DNA from: a virus | DNA length: 44,910 nucleotides | IMG/VR virus record: IMGVR_UViG_3300020596_000040 | Span: 1-44,910 of that record | Reading direction: 5' to 3' (one strand) | Shown here: piece after piece, positions 1 through 8,189 of the stretch | How the letters are laid out: each line of letters starts with the position of its first letter | How positions within the stretch are numbered: position 1 is the stretch's first letter | Made by a program: the position numbers and the translations under genes | The notes under the pieces: generated by a model | The model's database searches: none | Seen by the model: the letters and a program-made list of their open reading frames with translations, nothing else | Told to the model about the DNA's origin: nothing

Positions 1-20
1 AGGGGGGGGGGGGGGGGGGG
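1..20. other. G19 homopolymer at contig end
   Basis: An A followed by nineteen G residues opens the window. On the minus strand it reads as a run of proline codons inside the tail-assembly chaperone that starts at 133. Either it is a real poly-proline stretch at which assembly stopped, or it is partly a poly-G sequencing artefact. Its true length is uncertain, and this matters for joining the reading frame across the window ends. Confidence 0.85.
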
Positions 21-133
21 TTGGCGCGCTGAATCGGCATGGCAAAGAGTGGTCCCACACGCTCTAGGACCACCGTCACGCCATTGGTAAACGTGTACGT
101 CGGTTTCGGGTGTCCGCTCCGGCCGGTGGTCAT
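1..133 (-). CDS. tail-assembly chaperone, N-terminal part (continues at 44910)
   Basis: The ATG at 133 opens a frame that is still open at base 1. It encodes an N-terminus with a short beta-like stretch (YTFTNGVTVVLERVGPLF) followed by a run of prolines. Siphovirus tail-assembly chaperones often begin this way: a hairpin, then a P-rich linker, then a helical domain. The gene follows the tail tube gene by 10 bases, the normal position. The continuation, at 44910-44503 on the same strand, begins with a proline-rich linker and an ..NPADPDYA.. motif typical of the same family. A direct end-to-end join is off frame by one base, which a length error in the G19 tract would explain. Assignment is by position and motif; the join is inferred. 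Confidence 0.7.
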   Translation of the reverse strand, partial: MTTGRSGHPKPTYTFTNGVTVVLERVGPLFAMPIQRANPPPPPP

Positions 134-143
134 GGTGCGCTCC

Positions 144-1685
144 TTACAAGAGGTTGGCGTTGGCGACGTAAATCACGCCATCGGAGCCATCAGCGGCTAA
201 TCCGGCAATCGTCAAAAAGTTGGCCGCGATGCCGCTCTCCGTCGCGACCCCGGGAACGCCGATCCGGTTCACGCGATCAAAGACCGGGATGGACGAGCCA
301 ATCCGGGCGGGGACGGATGCGGGCGTGGCCGCCGCCCACGTGTTGCCGCCATCAATGGTACACAACAGATTGCCCTGCGGTCCAGCGGTGTCGTAGGCGA
401 CGTAGCCGACCTCTTCCGTGGCAAACACAATATCGTTGACCTGCGTGGCACTCGGGATCGGGACTTGTACCCAGGTTTTCCCGCTCGTGACCGTGTACCA
501 CAGGTTGCCGTTGCCCGCGCCGACCCACCAGATCTTTTCTGATTTGACCGACAGTGCCAGCAGGGTCTGACTCGTCGGATACTGCGTTGTGGTCGCCCAA
601 ATCATGCCGTCGGCGCTGAAAAGGACGTTGCCGAAGTTGCCCACGGCAACCAGCGTTTCGCCGGTGCCGTGGATGCGCTGCAGGTGTTGGCTGGTGGTGC
701 CCGCGGCGCTCACCACCGTCACGCCCGCCGTGATGTCCGTTGCGCGATAGATGTAGCCCCCCTGTCCGACAATGTAGATTTCGGACGGGCTCACCACATA
801 CAGATCATTCGGCCCGCCGCTGGCGTTGTAGCCGCTCGTGACGGTTGCCCACGTACCCGGGATACCCGTATCGGGATCGATGCGCGCATAGTAGTGTGCG
901 CCCGCTGCGCGGCTCAGCACCACCAGGTATTCGCCCACGATCTCGATGGCGTTGGGCGCCACCGTCGCACCCAATCCGGTGATGTTGACCTCCGTCCATG
1001 CGCCGCCATCGACACTGTAGATCACCTCCGCCTGCGTGGCGGGCGACCCGCCGATCGGATTTGAGATGGCGTAGATGCGCTCGTTGCCTATCTGGCAACC
1101 CGCGCAATCATTCGGCGGGGCGTAGACCACATCCACCACGTTGGCATTGACGGTGGTGGCGGCCTGCTCGCCCAAAAACAGCGGTCCCACCGGATACTGG
1201 CTGTAGGTGGAAAGCGTCAGCTCGGTCATGAGTGCGTCGTCACTATCCATCGCAAACATATCCCCAACCGATCGGTCAGTGACTTCGCCGCTGCTGAGGA
1301 CGTACACCCAGCTTTCATAGCCCCGGTTGAGGTCCGACGGGTTTTTACACCTCCCGGCGGTCAGATAGACCGTGATCGGACAGCCCACGTCGGTCATGAC
1401 GCGTGGGACGGTGCCGTGTTTCTCGGCCACACTGAGCGTATAGGTGCCAAAGTCCGGCGCATCGACACTGCGCCCAATGCGCTCGTAGCGCTTGCGTCGG
1501 TACGGATCCGGTGCGTTGATCGGGCTGATGCTGCCTTTGACCGGATTTTCGACTCCGGATACGAAAAAATACTGATTGCGGGCGCCGTAGTATTGCGCTT
1601 CGTTGGTGGGGGCCGCACCGCCATACTGGATAAAGCCGCGAATGTGCTGTTGCGTCAGCACCACGTCCTTGGTTAATGCGGGCAT
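144..1685 (-). CDS. major tail (tube) protein fused to a BNR-type beta-propeller
   Basis: 513 aa. Residues 1 to about 185 look like a phage tail tube domain, placed just upstream of the tail-assembly chaperone and tape measure as usual. From about 190 to 513 the protein is beta-rich with repeated Asp-box/BNR-like motifs: SVDGGAW near 224, SADGMIW near 357, TSGKTW near 400 and TIDGGNTW near 443. A typical tube protein is 150-250 aa, so the propeller is an added domain that would decorate the tail shaft and could bind glycans. Cysteine pairs occur near 102/113 and 194/197. The ATG at 1685 has a strong AAAGGAG ribosome site. The tube call rests on gene order; the propeller call rests on motifs. 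Confidence 0.68.
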   Translation of the reverse strand: MPALTKDVVLTQQHIRGFIQYGGAAPTNEAQYYGARNQYFFVSGVENPVKGSISPINAPDPYRRKRYERIGRSVDAPDFGTYTLSVAEKHGTVPRVMTDVGCPITVYLTAGRCKNPSDLNRGYESWVYVLSSGEVTDRSVGDMFAMDSDDALMTELTLSTYSQYPVGPLFLGEQAATTVNANVVDVVYAPPNDCAGCQIGNERIYAISNPIGGSPATQAEVIYSVDGGAWTEVNITGLGATVAPNAIEIVGEYLVVLSRAAGAHYYARIDPDTGIPGTWATVTSGYNASGGPNDLYVVSPSEIYIVGQGGYIYRATDITAGVTVVSAAGTTSQHLQRIHGTGETLVAVGNFGNVLFSADGMIWATTTQYPTSQTLLALSVKSEKIWWVGAGNGNLWYTVTSGKTWVQVPIPSATQVNDIVFATEEVGYVAYDTAGPQGNLLCTIDGGNTWAAATPASVPARIGSSIPVFDRVNRIGVPGVATESGIAANFLTIAGLAADGSDGVIYVANANLL

Positions 1686-1697
1686 GGGGGGTCTCCT

Positions 1698-2987
1698 TTA
1701 GCCGATCGATCCGCGCAGTCGTCGCTGCGCGTGCACATAGCGCCATGCCTGCACATGGCCGCGTCGGGTTCCGAATGGGTTGGTCAGATCCGCCGCACTG
1801 ACTTGGTAGGCTTCGTTATTTGCGCCGCTACTGAGCGCAAGATCCTGCTGCCAATGCGCAATCGCCCGGTTCGCGACCTCGCATGCGCAGATCGGGCGAT
1901 CCATTTCGGCAGCGGCCAGCCGGGCAACGACCTGCGCGAGGCTGCTGTCCATCCGCGAGTCGCGCAGTGCCTGGCCTGCCAGATAGCGGATGGTCAACCG
2001 GTCGGGCGGGGTACACACCGACCAATCCAGCGCGCTCCAGATCCCGCTGGATTGATCATACGCTGACGCGGCGGCGAACACGCTCCCCTGGCGGGCGTTG
2101 CGGATACCCGCGCGCGCCACCGCCTGTGCCGTGGCGGCGGGGTCGGCGGGACTGCCGCCACCGGACGCGGTCAGACAGCCGCCACAGCAGCACCACCAGC
2201 CATGGCACGGTCGTGTCTCCCACGTAACCACCGCCTGGCTACTCGCGACGTCGGTGCTACTGGCGTCGGTAAAGCGACGGTAGATGTCAATGGCAACGAC
2301 CAGGACGCCCGCGGTCGTCGGGTTTTTCGGCGCGTTGCGAAAGCCTTCGGAGTGAATCGGCGCAACCAGTAACCACGCGGGGCCGCGCAGCGTGGCGACC
2401 CCCCCGCTGATCGTCACATCCAGCGGGCGCAGACGGTAGCGTTCGGAGACCGGGTCGCTATCCAGCCGATGTGCCGCCGTAAAATACGCGGCAATCTCGG
2501 TTGTATCCGTGATGCTGGTCGCAATCGTCGCACGAAACCGATCCATCACGCCATCGCCATCGGTATCAAGCACGGTGACCGCGCTTGTCCCGATCAGCGT
2601 TCGCGCCTCCGTCCCCATCGCAATGATCTCGCTTTCGTGCAGATCCACACTCCGCCAGCGCCCCGTCGCATCCAGCGACCCGGTGCGGGCCATGCGGTGA
2701 TCGCCGTCGCGTGGCCACGCCACGACCTGCTCGGCATACGTTGGTCCCACGCGGTAGCGCAACTCTTGGCGCATGAGGTGTTCGGCGCGAGCAATCGCCT
2801 CGGTAATCTCATAGCGTCCGATGATCTGCGTGTCCTGCCAGGCGTATCCGTAGACCACGCTGTCACATTGCGCCGTGACGGCCAGCGCATCGCCATCCGC
2901 CATGCCCCAGAAGTGATACGGATGCCAGCCAAAGATCTGTCGCCACTCCTCCAAGCTGAGGGAGGTTGTTGGCCAATCACCGCGCAT
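1698..2987 (-). CDS. structural protein of unknown fold, between head and tail genes
   Basis: 429 aa, not recognised with certainty. It starts MRGDWPTTSLSLEEW, and its first third contains a helical stretch rich in charged residues (ITEAIARAEHLMRQELRYRVG). The middle is beta-rich, with DTDGDGVMD resembling a calcium-binding DxDxDG loop (near 140). A cysteine cluster (CHGWWCCCGGC, near 258) is followed by a helical C-terminus. It overlaps the preceding DUF1360-like gene by 11 bases and is followed 12 bases later by the tail tube gene. That position fits a head-tail connector or neck protein, but this is inference from order alone. Confidence 0.5.
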   Translation of the reverse strand: MRGDWPTTSLSLEEWRQIFGWHPYHFWGMADGDALAVTAQCDSVVYGYAWQDTQIIGRYEITEAIARAEHLMRQELRYRVGPTYAEQVVAWPRDGDHRMARTGSLDATGRWRSVDLHESEIIAMGTEARTLIGTSAVTVLDTDGDGVMDRFRATIATSITDTTEIAAYFTAAHRLDSDPVSERYRLRPLDVTISGGVATLRGPAWLLVAPIHSEGFRNAPKNPTTAGVLVVAIDIYRRFTDASSTDVASSQAVVTWETRPCHGWWCCCGGCLTASGGGSPADPAATAQAVARAGIRNARQGSVFAAASAYDQSSGIWSALDWSVCTPPDRLTIRYLAGQALRDSRMDSSLAQVVARLAAAEMDRPICACEVANRAIAHWQQDLALSSGANNEAYQVSAADLTNPFGTRRGHVQAWRYVHAQRRLRGSIG

Positions 2988-3246
2988 GCACGCGCTCCAT
3001 CAGCGCTTGCGCGCCTGCTATCCCGCCCCAATACAACCAGATCTGGCCGGGCGGGGCGACCGCCAACGCCAACGGCAACGCCAGCCAAACGCCGATGCAC
3101 AACGGGCAGCGCAGCCCGCGCCCGATCCAATCATCGGTCAGCCGCAGATTGCGGATGCGCGTACACAGATCAAACGGTCCATCTTCGTAGGCCGCCATAT
3201 GTGCCAATCGGGAGCAGGTCAGGATGGCGAGCAGCAGCGCTATCAT
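2977..3246 (-). CDS. small membrane protein, DUF1360-like
   Basis: 89 aa from the ATG at 3246, which overlaps the stop of the glycosyltransferase gene (ATGA). An N-terminal hydrophobic helix (MIALLLAILTCSRLAHM) is followed by a charged loop. Next come a CPLCIGVW motif inside a second hydrophobic segment and a third short hydrophobic segment. The CxxCxGxW signature in a small two-to-three-helix membrane protein matches the DUF1360 family, common in phage genomes near connector genes; its function is not established. A longer start at 3288 is possible but would overlap the upstream gene by 46 bases. Confidence 0.65.
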   Translation of the reverse strand: MIALLLAILTCSRLAHMAAYEDGPFDLCTRIRNLRLTDDWIGRGLRCPLCIGVWLALPLALAVAPPGQIWLYWGGIAGAQALMERVHAR

Positions 3247-5927
3247 CGTGGCCGCACCAGTGCAAACGTCCCGAGTGCCATCAACCACGGGACATCTTGC
3301 GCATCGGCCTGAAAAAACTTGTGAAACGGATTGTTTCCCACTCGATAGGTGCGGAGACTGGGCCGACCGAGCACCGAATGCTCGCCTTGCTGGTCGCCAA
3401 TGTAGGCCATCTCGACACTCCCGCTGCGCGGGAGGTTTTCGAGGCTGATTGGCGCATCCGGATGGGGTGGCGGTTGGGTGGCGTCAAATGCGCGCGCCAC
3501 GGGCAGCGCCATGCCGCCACAACATGATCCCTTGCGCGCCATGGTGTCCGCTCCTTTATAGCGTGTTGCCAGCAGTGCCCGGAGGTGATCGGCCTGCGCT
3601 TCGCCCGCGTTGCGGCGGGTGCCGGTGGTAATCCGGTAGTGCAGGATGGTGGCGGCAACCCGCGCCCCGAGATAGCCCTGATGGCAGAGTTTTAAGTAGA
3701 GATCGCCATCTTCCCACGCGATCAGCGTGGGATCAAACCCGCCACTTTCCAAAAACGCCTGACGCGCCACGAGCATGGTTACGGCCGGCAAGCCCAACGG
3801 CGCGCGCTGCCGCGCGCGCTCCAGCCAATGTTCGGCGCTAAACTCAGCAGCCGGGAGGTAATCGATGGGTTGATCCATCTTGTCGTCAACCACCGCGCAA
3901 TCGCCATACACAAACGCCACATCACCGACCGCGTAGCGCGTCAGTACCGTATACAGCGCGGTTGGGGTGAGCATGTCATCAGCATCCAAAAACAGCACCA
4001 ACGGCGCGCCGCTGTCCTGAGCGCCCCGATTGCGCGCGGCCCCGGCGCCAATCCGGTCGGTGGCGATGATGCGCGCCCACGCATGTCCGGGCAGCACCAA
4101 CGGCGCGCCGGTGTCGTTGATCACCACACACTCCCAGCGGTCAACGGTTTGCGCGATCAGGCTATCGAGTGCGTCAATCAGGCATGCGGCATGCCCCGGC
4201 CCGACCGGGATAATCACACTGACCGCGGGCTCCTGATGATGCGGCACCGGCCAGGCGCGGTTGCCGGGACTGCCCCCCGGCGCGGCAAACGGCACGCACC
4301 AGGGAATCGGCTGCTGCTGACGTTCCACCGCAACGACGCCACCGGGACCCGTGCCATCGCCAAGCGCCCACGGATAATCGCGGGTCCAATCACCGTCCCG
4401 ATCCGCATAGGCGCGGGCTTCTGTTTGGCTTTTGCTGTCCTGGCGCATGCGGTAGATCAGCGTGGCGTGATCGGTAACTTGTGCCGCGCGTAGTCCAAAC
4501 GACATGGCGCGTGTCCACAGGCTGGCATCCTCCGCACGCCAATGGCGTGCGCGATACCCGCCGGTGCGGTCAAACGCGCTTCGTCGCCAAAGCGCCGCAT
4601 AGTGCAACTGATTTAAGTGCGCAATCTGTTTGTACCACGCAATCCCATGCGGCCAGGGATTGCGGCGGGCATTGCGGCCATCCTCACCCACGATGTCCAG
4701 TGCGCCCGCCGCAATATGGAGATCGCGATGCGTATCGAGTGCCTCCGACAGCCGCGCCAACGCTCCCGGTGCGAGCATATCATCGGCATCCAAAAACAGC
4801 AGGTAGGTGCCGGTGGCCAGCGCGGCCCCGGCGTTGCGCGCGGCCGACAGCCCGCCCTGAATCGGCTGGCGATGCACCGAAACGGTTGGCCAATCGCGCA
4901 GCACATCCTGCGCAACTTGTTCGCCGCAATCGTCAACGACCAGCACCTCATCGGCTTGATCGACGGCGGACGCCACGGCGTCAGGGAGGTAGCGGTTCAA
5001 ATTGTGCGCGGTAATCACGACGCTTGTTCGTTTTCGCGGGGCGCGGTCAGCGGTCAGCATCCGCTGATACAGATCGGCATACTGCGCGATCCGTGGCCGC
5101 CACCCCCACCGGGCGATGGCGTCCGCGCGGGCATTGGCAGAGAGCCGCGCACGATCTGCGCGCGCGCGCTCAATTGCGGCGGCCAAGCCATCGTAATCCC
5201 CAAACTCCACCAGATAGCCGGTTTCGCCCTCTTGAATGATCTCCGGTTGTGCGCCAAACCGCCAGCCAACCACCGGCACGCCGCAGGCTAACGCCTCTAA
5301 GGTGCCAATGCCAAACGTCTCCCGCACGGTCGCCAAATACACGCCCGCTTGGGCGACCATGTGACGCATCTGCGCAACCGGGATCGCCCCCAGCAATTGG
5401 ATGTTGTCATGCGGTGCGCCGAACGTGGAGACAAACGGCACCGCGGGCAATCGGGTTGCGAGTTCACCAACCGCCTCCGGGTCGCTGACCGCATCCGCGC
5501 GCGCCTTATTCCACAACACATAGCCGCGTGTGTCTTCTGGCGTCCAGTCATCGCTCTCCACTCCATGATAAATCACCTCAGGATGCAGCAGACTGCCGCG
5601 CCGAATGGCATTTGCCACCCATTCTGAGGGTGCGGTCACAGCATCAGCCGTCAGCATGCGGTCAATCACGGATCGGTTTGCGCCATCGGCCCAGCGCGGC
5701 CACGCGTACTCGCGCCAATACAGGCCGTGATTGTGATTGACCATCGGACAATCGACCCGCGGCGGAATGAGCGTGCCATGCACCGCACACAGATCGGCCG
5801 ATTGCGGGTCGTTGACGATCTCGACGCCAAACTCGGGCAGATAGCGCACCAGCGCCTCCACCACACGCCGTATTCCGCCATCGGCCTGATCGGTGCCGGT
5901 ATACATCGGACTCATGTGGACGTTCAT
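3243..5927 (-). CDS. three-domain glycosyltransferase (GT4 + GT2 + GT2) with CCGG tail domain
   Basis: 894 aa from the ATG at 5927, which overlaps the methyltransferase stop (ATGA). Residues 1-295 are a GT-B, family-4-like transferase (GGIRRVVEAL; TFGIGTLEALACGVPVVG donor-site block). Residues about 300-520 are a GT-A family-2 domain (SVVITAHN, LLFLDADDM with the DxDD metal site). Residues about 590-795 are a second GT2 domain (SVIIPVGPG, LFLDADDM). The last 99 residues form a small separate domain beginning MARKGSCCGG. The enzyme would add up to three sugars in series to a phage or host acceptor. A perfect ribosome site at 3551-3558 lies in frame before the tail domain, so that domain may also be made alone. 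Neighbours are a methyltransferase, another GT2 and an epimerase. Confidence 0.85.
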   Translation of the reverse strand: MNVHMSPMYTGTDQADGGIRRVVEALVRYLPEFGVEIVNDPQSADLCAVHGTLIPPRVDCPMVNHNHGLYWREYAWPRWADGANRSVIDRMLTADAVTAPSEWVANAIRRGSLLHPEVIYHGVESDDWTPEDTRGYVLWNKARADAVSDPEAVGELATRLPAVPFVSTFGAPHDNIQLLGAIPVAQMRHMVAQAGVYLATVRETFGIGTLEALACGVPVVGWRFGAQPEIIQEGETGYLVEFGDYDGLAAAIERARADRARLSANARADAIARWGWRPRIAQYADLYQRMLTADRAPRKRTSVVITAHNLNRYLPDAVASAVDQADEVLVVDDCGEQVAQDVLRDWPTVSVHRQPIQGGLSAARNAGAALATGTYLLFLDADDMLAPGALARLSEALDTHRDLHIAAGALDIVGEDGRNARRNPWPHGIAWYKQIAHLNQLHYAALWRRSAFDRTGGYRARHWRAEDASLWTRAMSFGLRAAQVTDHATLIYRMRQDSKSQTEARAYADRDGDWTRDYPWALGDGTGPGGVVAVERQQQPIPWCVPFAAPGGSPGNRAWPVPHHQEPAVSVIIPVGPGHAACLIDALDSLIAQTVDRWECVVINDTGAPLVLPGHAWARIIATDRIGAGAARNRGAQDSGAPLVLFLDADDMLTPTALYTVLTRYAVGDVAFVYGDCAVVDDKMDQPIDYLPAAEFSAEHWLERARQRAPLGLPAVTMLVARQAFLESGGFDPTLIAWEDGDLYLKLCHQGYLGARVAATILHYRITTGTRRNAGEAQADHLRALLATRYKGADTMARKGSCCGGMALPVARAFDATQPPPHPDAPISLENLPRSGSVEMAYIGDQQGEHSVLGRPSLRTYRVGNNPFHKFFQADAQDVPWLMALGTFALVRPR
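3540..3558 (-). promoter_or_regulatory. internal ribosome site and ATG inside the glycosyltransferase gene
   Basis: The minus strand reads TAAAGGAG (3558-3551), eight bases, then ATG (3542-3540). This is the same AAAGGAG that precedes the tail tube gene. It is in frame with the glycosyltransferase and would give a 99-aa product starting MARKGSCCGG and ending at 3243. The preceding codons read CGC TAT AAA GGA, one base away from a TAA stop, so loss of an ancestral stop codon could have fused two genes. It may equally be functional dual initiation. Confidence 0.6.
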
Positions 5928-6499
5928 CGGTCGAACACCTGCACATTCGCGGCCAGCCAATGGCTGGATGGGCCGGTAACATAGCCGAAGAGGTGCGACA
6001 GTTGGCGCGTATCGTCCTCCCGATAGCTGATGCCGTACGCGGCAAACAGGCTGCGCCAATAGCTCGCCGGTTGACAGTTGATATGATGCTCGCCTGCTTG
6101 TCCTGGCGGCGCGGCGCTGAACACGATCCGTCCGCCCGTCCGCAGATGGCGCGCAAGGGAGGCAATCAACACGGGTGCGGCGTCCGCGGGGAGGTGTTCG
6201 GCCACTTCCACGCAGGTCATGAGTGCCACGGTCAGCTTGAGGTCAAGCGGCGTCGTCAGATCGTGCGTCACAAACCAATGCTCCGGTCCGTTGATCAGGT
6301 CAACGCCCCGTGCGTCAATGCCCATTTTGTGTGCCATGTTGACCATCGCGCCGGTGCCGCTGCCGACATCCAGGTACGATTCGGGCACACCTTGCCAGGC
6401 CACCAGCTGCGCAAACGCACGCTCATTCCACCCGTCAAACGGCGCAAGTTCCGCGCGGCGGCGAGCAATGTCGGTTGGCGACGGCGCACCGTAACTCAC
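5924..6499 (-). CDS. SAM-dependent class I methyltransferase
   Basis: 191 aa from a GTG at 6499, which overlaps the upstream stop (GTGA). Motif I is YLDVGSGTGAM. The acidic loop after strand 2 is GVDL, and CVEVAEHLPAD is the motif IV/post-I region of the Methyltransf_11/23 group. GGRIVFSAAPPG follows, and the HHIN stretch after it is common in sugar or lipid O-methyltransferases. In a glycosylation cassette it most likely methylates a sugar or capping group. A start further upstream would lie inside the previous gene and lacks support. Confidence 0.78.
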   Translation of the reverse strand: MSYGAPSPTDIARRRAELAPFDGWNERAFAQLVAWQGVPESYLDVGSGTGAMVNMAHKMGIDARGVDLINGPEHWFVTHDLTTPLDLKLTVALMTCVEVAEHLPADAAPVLIASLARHLRTGGRIVFSAAPPGQAGEHHINCQPASYWRSLFAAYGISYREDDTRQLSHLFGYVTGPSSHWLAANVQVFDR

Positions 6500-7170
6500 A
6501 GCAGTGTCTCCGTCTTGACCGTGCCAATATGCGCAAACGGTCCCCATTCGGGCAAAGAGGCCGGCCAGACGACCCACGGCGCGCCGGTATTGCGCGTGCG
6601 GTACCGATAGGCATAGGCCAGTTCGGTGTCGCCCGGTCCGAGGTTGTCGGGATACCAGCCGTAGGCATCGCGGTAGCGGGTGTGGCGCAGCGAGGGATGC
6701 CCGGTGAAGACCAATTCGTTGCGCTCGGCCGGCTCGTGATACAGCCGCCAGTACAAGCGATTGGCGGCGGCAACCGTTGACCCGACAATGCCACGATTGA
6801 GATAGCCCAAGCGCACCATGCCGATCTCCGGATCGTCCAGCGCCTGCGCGTAGGACGTGAGGTCAAACGGCGCGCGAAGTTCCCAATCATCTTCCAGCCA
6901 AAACGTGAGCGGGCTGATCGCATCAGCAGCTCCCCACGCGGCATTGGCGTTGGCTCCGTAGCCGCGCCGTTCGCGGTGGGAGCCGATCACGATCTGATCA
7001 TCCAGCGCGGTCAGGAGCGCGTCAACGTGATCGCGTGGACTGCCATCATCCGCAACGTACCAGGCCAGGTCTCCGGCATAGCGGAGATACTGGCGTGCGG
7101 CGGCAATCGTGGCCAACGCGGTCTCGGTGCGCTTAAACGTTTGGAGGATAAGCACAATTGGCAGTGTCAT
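6496..7170 (-). CDS. GT-A (family 2-like) glycosyltransferase
   Basis: 224 aa, overlapping the epimerase stop by ATGA. The start PIVLILQTFKRTETALATI matches the GT2 opening strand; WYVADDGSP is the nucleotide-binding acidic turn. FWLEDDWEL is the DxD-like metal site, here EDD. A C-terminal tryptophan-rich stretch follows (YGWYPDNLGPGDTE). It is shorter than typical bacterial GT2 enzymes (250-330 aa), as is common for phage cassette members. The donor sugar cannot be inferred. Confidence 0.78.
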   Translation of the reverse strand: MTLPIVLILQTFKRTETALATIAAARQYLRYAGDLAWYVADDGSPRDHVDALLTALDDQIVIGSHRERRGYGANANAAWGAADAISPLTFWLEDDWELRAPFDLTSYAQALDDPEIGMVRLGYLNRGIVGSTVAAANRLYWRLYHEPAERNELVFTGHPSLRHTRYRDAYGWYPDNLGPGDTELAYAYRYRTRNTGAPWVVWPASLPEWGPFAHIGTVKTETLL

Positions 7171-8078
7171 CCGCCTGCCTCCAATCGCTCGGCGTCCTGA
7201 ACCATCGCCAGAAATGCATCCGCACGCAACGGGGGGCAGGTGTTGCTCGCATACGTGTGATCCCGCGTGCCCGATGATCGCACAATGAAATGATCGGGCG
7301 TTTCGTCCGCCGGTTCATCGCTCGCCACCAACTCCTCGTGCAACTTCTCGGTACTGCGCAGCCCGCATTCGCGGAGCGTGGCACCAGGACAGATCAGCTC
7401 GGCCATGCGCGCAATCGGCAAGCTGCCCATTTTGGGGATCCACACCTCGCCATCCTGCCCCGCGCTGGCCTGCACAATCAGGCGTACGGCGTCGGCAGGG
7501 CTCATCCAAAAACGCGTCATCCGCATGTCGGTAATCGTCAAATGTTGGCCACGGTGGTGTTGCGCGCGCCAAATGGGGATGACTGATCCATTTGAGGCGA
7601 CCACATTGCCATAGCGCACGGCGACAAAGCGGGTGGCACTCGGCGGCTGCTGCCGCCAGATGGCCTCCATCATCAGTTTCGAGGCGCCATAGGCGGTTGC
7701 CGCGCGACAGGCCTTGTCGGTTCCAATCGCCAACGCCAAGGCGACGCCATGCGCGCGGCAGGCGTCGGCAACATGCGCCGATCCCAGGACATTCGTGGCG
7801 ATACACTCCATCGGCTGCTGCTCACATTCCGGGATACGTTTCATCGCGGCCGTATGGATGACGGTCGTATGGCCCGCAACGGCGGCATGCACGGCAATCC
7901 GGTCGCGCACATCGCCGCAGATGGTGCGCACCTGCCATGCGCGGCGGGTGGTCGCAAGTCGGCTCTCGTTGCGGCTCAAGATAGTAAACGTTGCGGGCCA
8001 GTGGTCGTCGCGTGCCTGCCGCAAGATCGCGTGCGTCAACGTGCCATTGCCCGTGATCAAGATGGACCCGGTGAGCAT
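7167..8078 (-). CDS. NAD-dependent sugar epimerase/dehydratase (CapD/FlaA1-like)
   Basis: 303 aa from the ATG at 8078, preceded by GGAG five bases upstream. The N-terminus has a Rossmann loop (SILITGNGTLT), followed by GDVRD and a catalytic YGASK (Tyr130, Lys134). AAMKRIPECEQQP, NVLGS, GTDKA and VRYGNV are all typical of the extended short-chain group acting on UDP-GlcNAc (4,6-dehydratase or 4-epimerase). The usual STDK is GTDK here. It probably supplies an activated sugar to the following transferases. An ATG at 8093 is an alternative with a weaker ribosome site. Confidence 0.82.
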   Translation of the reverse strand: MLTGSILITGNGTLTHAILRQARDDHWPATFTILSRNESRLATTRRAWQVRTICGDVRDRIAVHAAVAGHTTVIHTAAMKRIPECEQQPMECIATNVLGSAHVADACRAHGVALALAIGTDKACRAATAYGASKLMMEAIWRQQPPSATRFVAVRYGNVVASNGSVIPIWRAQHHRGQHLTITDMRMTRFWMSPADAVRLIVQASAGQDGEVWIPKMGSLPIARMAELICPGATLRECGLRSTEKLHEELVASDEPADETPDHFIVRSSGTRDHTYASNTCPPLRADAFLAMVQDAERLEAGG

Positions 8079-8168
8079 GAGCGCTCCGTTCATCCAGTTC
8101 CGGCGGGATCGTGCGGAGCAGCACCCGGAGATATGCTGTTCAGGAGCGACCCTAGCTCCGCACGGTCG

Positions 8169-8189
8169 AAAAACCACCCCAGCCTGGTT
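8169..8189 (-). terminator. weak hairpin with T-run after the capsid gene
   Basis: On the minus strand, overlapping the capsid stop codon, AACCA pairs with TGGTT around an 8-base loop and runs into a row of T residues (8173-8169). A five-pair stem is short, so it may only attenuate transcription into the glycosylation genes. Confidence 0.3.

Noticed and set aside
2469-3527. Plus-strand open frame of about 350 codons
   Set aside because: It lies antisense to three coupled minus-strand genes; its composition is Arg/Pro/His-rich as expected for a shadow in GC-rich DNA.
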